The notes: generated by a model from the letters alone, not told the origin. A stretch of 64,000 nt of DNA from Phytobacter palmae (GCA_900112785.1 FONB01000019.1:1-64000); one strand, 5' to 3'; numbered from the stretch's first letter, positions 15,493 through 23,937 are shown. Translations and numbers: made by a program.

Positions 15493-16656
15493 TCAGACAA
15501 TCCCTGATGGGTTTGAAATACGTATCCGCCAGCCCTTGTCCGCCCCCTGTTCCAATATCTGCGTGGCGATACCGTGCTCAACGCGTTGAGTGCCGTCATC
15601 TGAGGTCGTCGTCAGCGACCAGTCGATGAGAGCGAGAACGAGATCACCAGCAGAGATGAGAGCGCGTATCTGGTTCCTGATAACCGGCCGTGATGATGTC
15701 AGCGCGATTAAAGCCATCCGTAGTGCTTCAGGATTACTTTCAATAACAGTTCCATCAGTCATTTTCATGGTGGCGCGGTTACTGAAAACAGACATTAAGT
15801 TATCAATTTTTCCCGCATTAAATGCTTCATCAAAGGCGGCGATGGTTTCACCAGGTGAGTGATAAACCGCGGCACTCTTTTCAATCGATGCAGCGAAGGC
15901 AGCCAGGTGACTGGCGATCACACCGGGTGATTCAAGCGGTGAAAGGTGTCCCGTTCCGGGAATAATATACATCGCTGCGTGAGGAATACGGGGTAGCAAC
16001 TCTCTTTGCAAAGTTTCCGGGGTATCGACCCGGTCCAGTTCCCCTGAGATGACTCTGACCGGAACATTAATGGAGGCGACTTCCCGGGTGATGTCCTCGC
16101 TGATCGCTACACCGGGCCAGCCTGCTTTGGCTCCGGCTGACGCTCTTAAACTGTCCTCGATGACCTGCTCACGAAGCGCAGGACTGAGCGGCCGCGCCGT
16201 CAGGACATTATCGATGACAAACCCGACTGATTCGCGGCTGTTATAGGCGCTGGATAGTCTGTCGCGCTCCTCTGAGGAAAGCAGCATGGGGGAAGGTGGG
16301 GAGGGTGCAATGAGAACCAGACCCTCAAGCCCTTCGGGCTGGCGCGATGCCATCAATTGGGCGACCTTCCCCCCCATCGAATGGCCAACCAGAATGTAGC
16401 GTTTAAGCTCAAGCGCCGAAATAACGCCTTCGGCATCCCGGGCAAGGTCTTCAATCCTGTATCCGGATTCGGGAGCGTCTGACAAGCCCCAGCCACGATG
16501 ATCAATGGCAACCGTGCGGTAGCGGTCTGGTAACTGACCTGTCACGCTCTCCCATGTACGGGATGAGCCGCCATAATAGTGCAAAAAAACCAGCGCAAGT
16601 TCACCGCTGCCCTGTAGCTGTACATTGATACCCGTATTGTTCACGTTAATTTTCAT
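15493..16656 (-). CDS. alpha/beta hydrolase fused to a SnoaL-like domain
   Basis: A 387-residue protein. Residues 20-262 are an alpha/beta hydrolase: oxyanion region FLHYYGG, nucleophile elbow GHSMGG (S93), acid in GELDRVD (D208 or D211) and His in GTGHLSP (H237). Residues 268-387 resemble a SnoaL/DUF4440 NTF2 fold (GETIAAFDEAFNAGKIDNLMSVFSN). The fusion is unusual, since these domains normally occur as separate proteins. The start at 16656 has a near-perfect AGGAGG before it. It is divergent from a LysR gene that probably controls it. Substrate is unknown; ester, lactone or enol-ester hydrolysis is plausible. Confidence 0.82.
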   Translation of the reverse strand: MKINVNNTGINVQLQGSGELALVFLHYYGGSSRTWESVTGQLPDRYRTVAIDHRGWGLSDAPESGYRIEDLARDAEGVISALELKRYILVGHSMGGKVAQLMASRQPEGLEGLVLIAPSPPSPMLLSSEERDRLSSAYNSRESVGFVIDNVLTARPLSPALREQVIEDSLRASAGAKAGWPGVAISEDITREVASINVPVRVISGELDRVDTPETLQRELLPRIPHAAMYIIPGTGHLSPLESPGVIASHLAAFAASIEKSAAVYHSPGETIAAFDEAFNAGKIDNLMSVFSNRATMKMTDGTVIESNPEALRMALIALTSSRPVIRNQIRALISAGDLVLALIDWSLTTTSDDGTQRVEHGIATQILEQGADKGWRIRISNPSGIV

Positions 16657-16766
16657 TGTTTCACACCTCCTGAGGAATGAAAACAATGTTAATCACAGCC
16701 TCAATTAATGATAATCCGTGAAATAATATCGATAGACGATACTCAAATTATCGAATGGCGGGATTT

Positions 16767-17663
16767 ATGGACAGATTTATCAGCATGCAGATTTTTATGT
16801 CGGCAGTGGAAGAAGGAAGTTTTGCGGCGGCTGCAAGACGTTTTAAGCTTTCAGCGGCAATGGCAGGAAAACATGTCAGTGCTATTGAATCCGATTTAAA
16901 TGCACGACTTATTCAGCGTTCAACACGTCGTCTGAGCCTGACGGATGTGGGGCAGCGATATTATGAACGTTGCAAAGTTATTCTTGAGGCTGTGGAAGAT
17001 GCGAACAGAGAAGCGAGAGATGTCCAGGCAACACCGCGCGGGTTACTTCGCATTGCTGCGCCGGTCGCCTTCGGTGCAATGTATCTTGGTGCGATCGTGT
17101 CACGCTATCTGGAACAATTTCCGGAGGTCAGTCTGGATGTTGTGCTTGAAGATAAATACGCAGACCTGCTTGAAAATCGAATTGATGTTGCCATCAGGGT
17201 TGGGAGTCTTGACGATCCGTCGCTGGTTACCCGGCGGCTGGCGCCCTGCAAGATGGTTTTATGTGCATCACCAGAGTATCTGAAAAAACATGGCACACCA
17301 GAGACGCCGGAAGATATTTCCCGCGCACCGCGTCTGGCGTTCAGCCAGGCGGTTTCAGCGGGAGACTGGACAATTTGCCACCCTGACGGCAGCCTCCACC
17401 GTATCGAAAGTGCATGCCGAATCACGTCCAATAATATTCAGTTACTTCTGGAATCCGCCCTGGCAGGAACAGGCATAGCATATGGTCCCAGTTTTGTTTT
17501 TTGTGAGCATATAAAACAGGGCAGACTGATTGAGCTGCTGCCAGCGTACAAGACAACGGAACTTACCATTCAGGCAGTGTATCCCAGTGCGATACGCATT
17601 CCTTTCAAGGTTCGTAGCTTTGTAGATTTCATTGCCGAAGCTTTAAGAGATACACAGCTGTAA
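16767..17663 (+). CDS. LysR-family transcriptional regulator, divergent from hydrolase
   Basis: A 298-residue LysR regulator. The HTH is in SFAAAARRFKLSAAMAGKHVSAIESDLN, followed by RSTRRLSLTDVGQRYYERC and an effector domain of the group-8 (DsdC-unrelated, 'CrgA-like') type. The start at 16767 (MDRFISMQIF) matches the usual start of this subgroup and has GGCGGG upstream, so it is preferred to the Met at 16755. The 110-base divergent gap holds ATCGAT/ATTATCGAAT elements that may be its operators. It likely regulates the hydrolase-SnoaL gene. Confidence 0.87.
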   Translation: MDRFISMQIFMSAVEEGSFAAAARRFKLSAAMAGKHVSAIESDLNARLIQRSTRRLSLTDVGQRYYERCKVILEAVEDANREARDVQATPRGLLRIAAPVAFGAMYLGAIVSRYLEQFPEVSLDVVLEDKYADLLENRIDVAIRVGSLDDPSLVTRRLAPCKMVLCASPEYLKKHGTPETPEDISRAPRLAFSQAVSAGDWTICHPDGSLHRIESACRITSNNIQLLLESALAGTGIAYGPSFVFCEHIKQGRLIELLPAYKTTELTIQAVYPSAIRIPFKVRSFVDFIAEALRDTQL

Positions 17664-17695
17664 AGAGAGAAAAAATGAAATATACGTTCAGTAAT

Positions 17696-17760
17696 GTCAG
17701 CTTTGGCACAAAGCGGAAAAACCGACTGAACAGCATGGCCGCTGTGAGCGAAGAGCGGAA
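17696..17760. repeat. dispersed two-hairpin repeat, copy 7
   Basis: A half GTCAGCTTTGGCACAAAGC at 17696-17714 has partly decayed arms. B half at 17737-17760 contains GCCGCTGTGAGCGAAGAGCGG. It is placed between the LysR gene and the orphan CDI module. Confidence 0.65.
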
Positions 17761-17807
17761 GTAGTCACTTTTATGGTCTGCTCCCACAAAAGTGACTACA
17801 GGAACAG

Positions 17808-18014
17808 TTGCTATTCAATCCTGTGGCAAATGGCGTTCATGCCGGAGATGCGAATGATCTGTCACAGAAAGACTCAGGCTCGCAAAGTAAGATAGTTATG
17901 GAGAATGCGTATGGGTTTCAGCCATTTAATAGCGAAGTGTTGCGTGTATTAGCGGATGATGGCAGCCCAATAGCTAAAGATAAGCTTAGAGAGTACACCT
18001 TTAAAAGGAAGTGA
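17808..18014 (+). pseudogene. C-terminal fragment of a CDI/polymorphic toxin
   Basis: A 68-residue open frame with no proper start (TTG at 17808) reads through LSQKDSGSQSKIVMENAYGF and EVLRVLADDGSPIAKDKLREYTFKRK. It ends three bases before an AT-rich gene that looks like an immunity gene and is followed by a CdiA-type fragment at 18780. I interpret it as the tail of an orphan CdiA C-terminal toxin whose delivery part is lost. The toxin activity cannot be named from what remains. Confidence 0.5.
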
Positions 18015-18017
18015 AAA

Positions 18018-18722
18018 ATGGAGAGATACTTATTAGATATAACCGATAGTTACGAGCGATTTATCTGTATGAGTAGTGATGTCGGATTACGGCATTACAT
18101 TTCCTTTCCCGAAATATCTTCATGGGGGAATGATAAATTTGTTGTAACTCTTGAGAATATCGAAGTAAATATGTATGAAGATATTTGGTTTTCTCCAGTT
18201 GTAAATCAGAATCCAAATAGCATAATAGCTTCATTGTTAAAAGAAGTGGATATTAGTCAACCGGAGTGTATATTCACTGTAGTATTAAAGCGTGCAAGGG
18301 TTATTATGGATAAAAAAAGTATCTTTATGTTATTGCAAAATGGAGGGGAAAAACATTTTCACTCTGATGATCGTGGTTTTGATGTCGGTGATAAATACAT
18401 TTTACTTGCTGGAAGAAGTGCAGATTACCATGATACCATGGTATGGTTAAGAATTATTGCCACAGGGAAATTATTCCTGGAGTTCTATGAGTTTGATATA
18501 ATAGCCCAGACCACTGAACTTAACAACAACATATCCATTGAGTCTGCGAAAGCATTGAATAAAGCACAAGAGTTATTTATCGATCTCAAAAAAAGAGATT
18601 TTAATGTTTTGCGTTTAAATGGGGTGCAAAGTCCTTTTCATGATCATGCCTACCTTTCTCGCTTTTTTAATTATAGCGAAAATAATAATGTAGCGATTAA
18701 ATCTTATTATGTAGAAGAGTAA
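18018..18722 (+). CDS. probable CDI immunity protein
   Basis: A 234-residue, acidic, soluble protein with GGAA ribosome-binding site, starting three bases after the toxin fragment. Base composition is markedly AT-rich compared with neighbours, as is usual for CdiI genes. A C-terminal part EFYEFDIIAQTTELNNN...LFIDLKKRD and KSYYVEE are visible, but I recognise no named family. Assignment as immunity rests on position between two CdiA-like fragments and on composition. If the cognate toxin is broken, this gene may still protect against sister cells that carry it. Confidence 0.55.
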   Translation: MERYLLDITDSYERFICMSSDVGLRHYISFPEISSWGNDKFVVTLENIEVNMYEDIWFSPVVNQNPNSIIASLLKEVDISQPECIFTVVLKRARVIMDKKSIFMLLQNGGEKHFHSDDRGFDVGDKYILLAGRSADYHDTMVWLRIIATGKLFLEFYEFDIIAQTTELNNNISIESAKALNKAQELFIDLKKRDFNVLRLNGVQSPFHDHAYLSRFFNYSENNNVAIKSYYVEE

Positions 18723-18779
18723 TTGGAAAAAGAACTATATAATTAAAAAAGAGTATTTAAACGTCTGCAAAACTGTTTT

Positions 18780-18975
18780 TCCAGAATCCAGGTGCAAAGC
18801 ACCGGAACCGATGCAGCAACCGATAAATGGAGGTGAATAATCTCTCTCGACGTCTGGGTATAAAAGATCTCAGCCATTTGAATGAGGATCAGAAGCAAAC
18901 CATTTCGGCACTGGCGACGCTGGCATCTGGGCTTGCGGGTGCCTTGACAGGAGACAGCGGTGCAAATGCTGTCAG
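18780..18975 (+). pseudogene. CdiA fragment just upstream of the VENN motif
   Basis: The frame entering at 18827 reads LSHLNEDQKQTISALATLAS followed by GLAGALTGDSGANAV. This closely follows the pre-toxin segment of CdiA proteins (LSEEQRQTISALGTLAAGLAGG..GDS..AV) that normally precedes AGKNAVENN. The fragment stops before VENN and is joined to repeat hairpin B at 18975. It marks the start of a further orphan cdiA-CT module whose toxin has been lost. Confidence 0.65.
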
Positions 18976-19010
18976 AACCGCTGTGAGCGAGAAACGGACG
19001 TTAATCTCCA
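18975..19010. repeat. dispersed repeat, copy 8 (hairpin B plus tail)
   Basis: ACCGCTGTGAGCGAGAAACGG is the B core, and the tail GTTAATCTCC matches copy 3 (GTTCAATCTCC). It directly abuts the truncated CdiA frame, so the repeat marks the break point. Confidence 0.65.
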
Positions 19011-19029
19011 AACCCGGACAGACCTATTT

Positions 19030-19515
19030 TCATACTGCACGTTGCAGAATTTCACCGGGCAGACCATCAAAATCCCTGAATTCAAGCGTGATAAAATGGT
19101 TATTCATCAGTATCTTTTTTGATGCCAGATTTGCAGGATCGATAATCGCAATGAGCGAAGATATTTCAGGATTTCTGCGGGCTTTCTCAATCAGTAATCC
19201 GGCAACCTGGCTTGCAATACCACGCCCCCAATACTCCGGCAGCAGCATATAGCCAAGTTCTGCGGTCTTCGGTTGATCAGCCACAGATGCCAGTTTGGCG
19301 AGACCAATAAAATTACCATTCTGATCGTCCGTGATTCTGTAATAACCCAAATCGGAATAGCGAGCATTGTCATCGAGTATGAGTTTGAAATCATGAGAAG
19401 CCTCATCACAGGGAACGGCACACTCTGTGATCATAGCCATAACATCTATATTGCTGACGAGTTTAAAATAATCCGAGAAATGTATTTCAGAAAACCGCTC
19501 TAATAACAATCCCAT
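19030..19515 (-). CDS. GNAT-family N-acetyltransferase
   Basis: A 161-residue GNAT enzyme of the RimJ/RimL-like type. The beta4/motif A region is AELGYMLLPEYWGRGIASQVAGLLIEKA, with the acetyl-CoA loop in RGIASQ. A C-terminal NLASKKILMNNHF matches the family's 'N.aS..v..k.GF'. GAGG lies before the ATG at 19513-19515. The acceptor is unknown. Confidence 0.85.
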   Translation of the reverse strand: MGLLLERFSEIHFSDYFKLVSNIDVMAMITECAVPCDEASHDFKLILDDNARYSDLGYYRITDDQNGNFIGLAKLASVADQPKTAELGYMLLPEYWGRGIASQVAGLLIEKARRNPEISSLIAIIDPANLASKKILMNNHFITLEFRDFDGLPGEILQRAV

Positions 19516-19582
19516 TCATTACCTCGTAAAACTATTAGCGAATTTAAATATTGATGTACCAGAATAACACTTTTTCACATAT

Positions 19583-19606
19583 GTTCGCTCCTGGCACGAA
19601 GCGGAG
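19583..19606. repeat. dispersed repeat, copy 9 (hairpin A only)
   Basis: GTTCGCTCCTGGCACGAAGC then GGAG, the A core with nearly intact arms. It lies between two acetyltransferase genes. Confidence 0.6.
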
Positions 19607-19731
19607 AGAACTTTAGCATCGCAATGCACCATAAACCAGAAGTGCACTCTGTAGTGCTGAAAGCAGCTTGCTGTTTGAGTAAACGTTAGGGCAATCTGTG
19701 GAGCCAGACCTGATACATGGAGCTATGCCAG

Positions 19732-20631
19732 ATGGATATGATGCTAAAATTTATGCTCTCTCAGTATGCTCAACTGCCTGTCCCACAGGACATTCTCCAT
19801 AGCTGGCTTGAAAAATGGATTTCTGAGCAGGAAAGATATTGTGTGGATAGCACCTTTTCAGCACGGTTCCCGTGGAAAGAAACTGGCCTACCACAGGACT
19901 ATTTTTTACAGCGAAAACTCAATATTGATGGGCAGCAGTTTCTTACTGGTCCGCGTTACCGTGGGGGCGACATCAATAGCCCTTTCATTGATCTTGTCGC
20001 ATCGGACTCCAGCATAGATTGTTCTGTACTCAAATCTATCTGCCAGGAGTGGGCGCAGTTGAAGCCGCAGTACATTCGAATCCTCACGCCCGGCCACCAA
20101 AAAATTCAGGGTATAACAGATCAATTCATCTATGCATCCTGCCTGTCAGGTGCCTCAGAATATCAGGATGACACAGTAACCCTGAGACCGGCTAAATACG
20201 CCGATTTTGAATGGTGTCGAAAGGCGCTGATGGATGCCTGGCAGTATTCGCTGTTAGCTATTCCAGCCTTAAGAGGCAACCAGTGCTCTGTCGATGACGA
20301 AGAGCTCCGTGATCATATTTCAGAAGGCGATGCGCATATTGTTTACGAAGAGGGAATTCCTGTTGGACTGATAATTTGCGAAGAAGGAGGCGTCGCTTTT
20401 TTAAATGGCTACCGGATTTCGGAAGAGGTTATCCTTCCTGCCTTTCGCGGGCGTTCTCTGGCTTCCCGGGCTCAGCGCCTGCTTTGTAACCGTCTTAACC
20501 ACTCCAGCCGGGAACCCATCTTGATGACAGGCACTATCCTTGCGGAAAATTTGCCGTCAATAAAGACGGCTGTAAAAGCGGGGCGGACATCTTTTCTCAG
20601 ATACGAATTTTTACCTGCGACGTTCAGTTAA
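19732..20631 (+). CDS. GNAT-like acetyltransferase, two-part protein
   Basis: A protein of about 299 residues. The C-terminal 140 residues look like a GNAT fold: VTLRPAKYADFEWCRKAL at its start, then VILPAFRGRSLASRAQRLLC, whose RGRSLAS is the acetyl-CoA loop, and NLPSIKTAVKAGR. The N-terminal half (FPWKETGLPQDYFLQRKL...TGPRYRGGD) is a domain I do not recognise. The start at 19732 (MDMMLKF) has GGAG nine bases upstream; a longer start at 19717 is possible. Substrate is unknown. Confidence 0.75.
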   Translation: MDMMLKFMLSQYAQLPVPQDILHSWLEKWISEQERYCVDSTFSARFPWKETGLPQDYFLQRKLNIDGQQFLTGPRYRGGDINSPFIDLVASDSSIDCSVLKSICQEWAQLKPQYIRILTPGHQKIQGITDQFIYASCLSGASEYQDDTVTLRPAKYADFEWCRKALMDAWQYSLLAIPALRGNQCSVDDEELRDHISEGDAHIVYEEGIPVGLIICEEGGVAFLNGYRISEEVILPAFRGRSLASRAQRLLCNRLNHSSREPILMTGTILAENLPSIKTAVKAGRTSFLRYEFLPATFS

Positions 20632-20689
20632 TCGACTGAACAGGAACGTTAAACCTGTTGCCGGGTGTTGATATGAAATATGTCTGTAT

Positions 20690-20766
20690 GGCCATTCTCT
20701 TTCTGGACAATGCAGATAAAGTCTGTAGCGTTAAGGCCTGCCAGGCGCGAGAAGTGGACAAAGAGA
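20690..20766. repeat. dispersed repeat, copy 10 (very degenerate)
   Basis: TTTCTGGACAATGCAGA and CCAGGCGCGAGAAGTGGAC keep the A/B order and the 'CTGG..A / GCGAGAAG.GGAC' cores. The arms no longer pair cleanly, so this copy is tentative. Confidence 0.35.
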
Positions 20767-20893
20767 ACACCCACCGCGTATATCATTGAAGCCCTTTATT
20801 ATGTCAGCAGTATCTGGTAAGTCTGTGGCTCCTTGTCAGGCATAACGGTGTTGAATATGCTGGCATTGATTAAGTCATTAACCTGAGAAAATC

Positions 20894-21277
20894 ATGAAAA
20901 AATCGATAGTTCCTGATGAGTTCCAGCATTATTTCAATGACTGGCATTTCTCCCCCATCATCGAAGCTGATGGTACGGTATATCTTTCAGGTGTTACTGC
21001 CGCACGTAAGGACAAACCTATAAGTAAGCATCCTGAAGAACAATTCCACGATGCGTTTTATAAGCTTGGCGTTTATTTAAAAGCTGCCGGTTTAAACTAT
21101 GAAAACATCCTTGAGATGACCACCTTTCATATTGATCTCAAAAAACATATAGACGTTTTTTCTAAAGTAAAAGATGAATATATAAAGGCTCCATACCCGG
21201 CATGGTCAGCGATTGGCGTATCGGAATTTATTCCAGAAAATGCACTGGTGGAAATGCGGATTGTGGCAAAAAGGTAG
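20894..21277 (+). CDS. RidA/YjgF/YER057c-family protein
   Basis: A 127-residue protein with the RidA fold pattern: VYLSGVTA, EEQFHDAFYKLGVYLKAAGL, ILEMTTFHIDLKKH and PAWSAIGVSEFIPENALVEMRIVA. The C-terminal MR keeps the substrate-binding Arg of imine deaminases, so 2-aminoacrylate-type imine hydrolysis is possible. It is not the housekeeping ridA context. It forms a single-gene module between repeat copies 10 and 11. Confidence 0.87.
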   Translation: MKKSIVPDEFQHYFNDWHFSPIIEADGTVYLSGVTAARKDKPISKHPEEQFHDAFYKLGVYLKAAGLNYENILEMTTFHIDLKKHIDVFSKVKDEYIKAPYPAWSAIGVSEFIPENALVEMRIVAKR

Positions 21278-21306
21278 TTCCGCGTGTGTCCAACAATTGA
21301 TAACAA

Positions 21307-21370
21307 TATCCGCTTCTGGCGCAACGCAGACGACGCAGGACTGGCCGTCCGCTTTGAGCGAGAAGTGGAA
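21307..21370. repeat. dispersed two-hairpin repeat, copy 11
   Basis: A half ATCCGCTTCTGGCGCAACGC at 21308-21327 and B half GTCCGCTTTGAGCGAGAAG at 21347-21365. It lies a few bases from the outer end of the IS3 remnant at 21385. Confidence 0.65.
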
Positions 21371-21384
21371 GCAGGCATTTTTGC

Positions 21385-21556
21385 CTGGGCTGGCCCACGA
21401 CGCAGATAAATCCTGTGCTCATGACGAGGGCGGTTTGAAGGCCTCTGGACTGACACCGCTGAGAGGGCTGTGGCTCCGGGACCGGTTGTAGAACACGTCA
21501 ATGTGATCGAAGATATTGCCACGGGCCAGATCCGAGTTTTGTTGATCCGTTCTTTG
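21385..21556 (-). mobile_element. decayed 3' end of an IS3-family element
   Basis: On the minus strand the frame reads DLARGNIFDHIDVFYNRSRS then HSPLSGVSPEAFKPPSS and stop at 21419-21421. This matches the OrfB C-terminus of the same subgroup as the copy at 1-95. The region upstream keeps ERINKTR in another frame, so at least one frameshift is present. The bases after the stop (to 21385) correspond to the right inverted repeat (TGGGCCAGCCCA). Confidence 0.75.
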
Positions 21557-21661
21557 ATGCTTTCTTCGTTAACAGTAGCAAGATTGTCGAAATAAAAGAG
21601 TACCGCTCTCAGCAGGGCGGTACGCTCACTTTAGCGAAGGCCGCAGCTATGTTTTTGCGGT

Positions 21662-22198
21662 TTATGATGTCAGCCGATAGTGCGACTGCACCAGACCCGA
21701 AGGGAAGCTGCGGCTTGATAACAGAGTCAAATCTATATCCCCGTTCAGGGATCCGAACAACGGTTTTCCTGAACCGAGCAGGACAGGAACGGTGGTGATA
21801 ACGATATCGGAGACCAGACCTTCGCGCAGGAACGACTGTATTACCTGCCCACCATCGATATAGACGCGATGTGCGTTCTGCCCCTTGAGGTCAGCCAGTA
21901 CCTCTGCTGGCGTGCGGCATGAGAACTGCACTTTGCCCTTTAGTTTCTCGGGTACGGGGAGATCGGTTAGCTGTCGGGAGAGCACCAGCACGGGGCGATC
22001 ATAAGGCCATTCGTCAAAGGTTAGTACCTTCTCATAACTGCCCCGGCCCATAACTATCCAATCCTTGTCCGCGATGAATGCGGCATAACCATGATCTTCT
22101 GTCGGGTCATCGCGCTGCAACAACCAGTCGATATCGCCATCCTGTCGGGCGATATAACCATCAAGACTGACCGCGATAAAAACATGTGTGGTGACCAT
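21662..22198 (-). CDS. dihydrofolate-reductase-family (RibD C-terminal-like) protein
   Basis: A 178-residue protein starting VFIAVSLDGYIARQDGDIDWLL, the signature of the RibD_C/YwjB-like reductases. It continues with DWIVMGRGSYEKVLTF, RPVLVLSRQL, VYIDGGQVIQSFL and VITTVPVLLGSGKPLFG. It should bind NADPH, but the substrate is not known. Members often accompany AraC regulators in accessory regions, and one lies just upstream here. Confidence 0.85.
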   Translation of the reverse strand: MVTTHVFIAVSLDGYIARQDGDIDWLLQRDDPTEDHGYAAFIADKDWIVMGRGSYEKVLTFDEWPYDRPVLVLSRQLTDLPVPEKLKGKVQFSCRTPAEVLADLKGQNAHRVYIDGGQVIQSFLREGLVSDIVITTVPVLLGSGKPLFGSLNGDIDLTLLSSRSFPSGLVQSHYRLTS

Positions 22199-22312
22199 CG
22201 AGTGCTCCGTATTCAGATTGCATATATCTCGTTGAGTTCAGGGATGTTGGCAATATTGACATACCCTCTGTGGAAAAACGTAGCATGAGAGTAGCAACGT
22301 CACCTTTATGAA

Positions 22313-23086
22313 TTAGGGCAAAAAGTCGCGTGGCGTCGAATCCAGTATGGAGCGAAAAGCCGCGGTAAATGCAGCCGGGCATGAGAAACCAAGCTGATAA
22401 GCGACCTGTTTGATTGAGATGCCATTTGCGAGGAGATCTAACGAAGCGCAAATCCTGGCTCTTTGCTTCCAGGTTCTGAAACTAAATCCAGTATCCTTAA
22501 TAAACAATCGCGAAAATGTACGCTCAGACATGGTGGCGATAAAAGCCAGATCGCTCAGCGATGCTTCCCAGCGATGATTAACCAACAGTTCTCTGGCTGC
22601 ACAGGCTAGCCGTTCATCATGCGGCATTGGAAGCTCCGCAGCTAAAGGGGGAGCCTCGCTGAGAATTTCCAGAAGCAACAGGGCCATTTTTCGTTGGCTC
22701 GGTCTGTTGTAGTCATTACTGAATAGCCCGGCGATCAGCTCTTTCACCAGTGCTGTAGCAGTAATCACATGCACCTGGTTACTCTTCGTAAAATTCGCAC
22801 ATTCAGCGATAAGGTTGCGGCTGAAATAGACGGCCCGCAGGTCTGTATGTGAAAGCAGGTTGTAACTATGGATCTGAAGAGGCGGTAGCCATAATGCGCG
22901 CTGAGGCGGTATGACCCAACGATTACTCTCTGTTTCAACCAGCATAACCCCTCTGGTGGCAAAGAGCAGTTGCCCCTCAAGGTGGTGATGAGGAGGGTCT
23001 GTCTCTCCGCGCTGATAGCTTATCGCGGTGCCTGACCAGCCTGTAGCTTCATCATGTCTTGGCGCTTTATCTATACTACCTGGCAT
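22313..23086 (-). CDS. AraC-family transcriptional regulator
   Basis: A 257-residue regulator with an N-terminal cupin (HHHLEGQLLFATRGVMLVETESNRWVIPPQRALWLPP, the 'AraC_binding' group) and a C-terminal double HTH (LSDLAFIATMSERTFSRLFIKDTG, then IKQVAYQLGFSCPAAFTAAFRSILDSTP). The HHH..G cupin motif suggests a metal- or small-molecule-binding pocket. Targets may be the reductase gene downstream and/or the amidotransferase gene upstream, which is divergent. Confidence 0.87.
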   Translation of the reverse strand: MPGSIDKAPRHDEATGWSGTAISYQRGETDPPHHHLEGQLLFATRGVMLVETESNRWVIPPQRALWLPPLQIHSYNLLSHTDLRAVYFSRNLIAECANFTKSNQVHVITATALVKELIAGLFSNDYNRPSQRKMALLLLEILSEAPPLAAELPMPHDERLACAARELLVNHRWEASLSDLAFIATMSERTFSRLFIKDTGFSFRTWKQRARICASLDLLANGISIKQVAYQLGFSCPAAFTAAFRSILDSTPRDFLP

Positions 23087-23205
23087 TTCAGATTTAGCCC
23101 CTGCAATTATGATATCGAAACCGGAACCATCCGCAGTAAGGCCTTAATGGATGGGGGAGGTATTTCTGATGCAGATTATCACAGGTATTACAGGAACATA
23201 GCCTA

Positions 23206-23925
23206 ATGCGAGTACACTTTATCGTACATGAAAGTTTTGAAGCGCCGGGCGCCTATGAAACATGGGCCAGAAGCCACGGCCATGATGTGACCTTTTCACG
23301 CGTATATGCAGGGGATGTGCTGCCGTCTGACGCTGAAGGCATCGATTTTCTGATCGTTATGGGCGGCCCGCAAGATCCCGCCACTACTCTGGAGGAGTGC
23401 CCGCACTTCGATTCCAAAGGCGAGCAGGCGCTCATTCATTCTGCTGTTAATACCGGTAAGGTCGTGATTGGCATCTGTCTCGGATCACAGCTGATCGGTG
23501 AAGCCCTGGGGGCGTCGTTCGCTCACAGCCCTGAAAAAGAGATTGGTAAATTCCCGATCACACTGACAGAAGAGGGCAGCAAAGATGAGTTGTTTTCTCA
23601 CTTTGCGAAGTCGCTTAAAGTCGGTCACTGGCATAACGATATGCCGGGTCTGACGGCGGATGCAAAAATCATCGCCTACAGCGAGGGATGCCCGCGCCAG
23701 ATCGTTTCATACTCGGATCGTGTCATTGGTTTTCAGTGCCATATGGAACTGACACCGGAAATTGTGGAATTGCTGATTGAGCATTCAGAGAAAGATCTGA
23801 ACCGCGCCGCGGACTATCGCTTCGTTAATACCCGAGAAGAGCTTCGTGCGCATGATTACAGCGAAATGAACCAGGCGCTATTTGGCTTTCTGGATAAACT
23901 GGAAGCACGTTACAAATCAGCGTAA
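23206..23925 (+). CDS. GMP-synthase-like class I glutamine amidotransferase
   Basis: A 239-residue stand-alone GATase1 domain. The nucleophile elbow is GICLGSQLIGEALG (Cys93), preceded by the GGPQDP turn. The catalytic His lies in IGFQCHMELTPEI and a following Glu completes the triad. No synthase domain follows, so a partner or direct hydrolysis of a gamma-glutamyl compound is implied (compare PuuD/YfeJ-like proteins). It ends at a good terminator. Confidence 0.87.
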   Translation: MRVHFIVHESFEAPGAYETWARSHGHDVTFSRVYAGDVLPSDAEGIDFLIVMGGPQDPATTLEECPHFDSKGEQALIHSAVNTGKVVIGICLGSQLIGEALGASFAHSPEKEIGKFPITLTEEGSKDELFSHFAKSLKVGHWHNDMPGLTADAKIIAYSEGCPRQIVSYSDRVIGFQCHMELTPEIVELLIEHSEKDLNRAADYRFVNTREELRAHDYSEMNQALFGFLDKLEARYKSA

Positions 23926-23937
23926 CCCCGGAATAAA

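Noticed and set aside
936-21370. Dispersed repeat copies as integron attC sites
   Set aside because: Module boundaries and hairpins recall attC, but there is no GTTRRRY core, no integrase gene, and genes are in both orientations with their own promoters and regulators.
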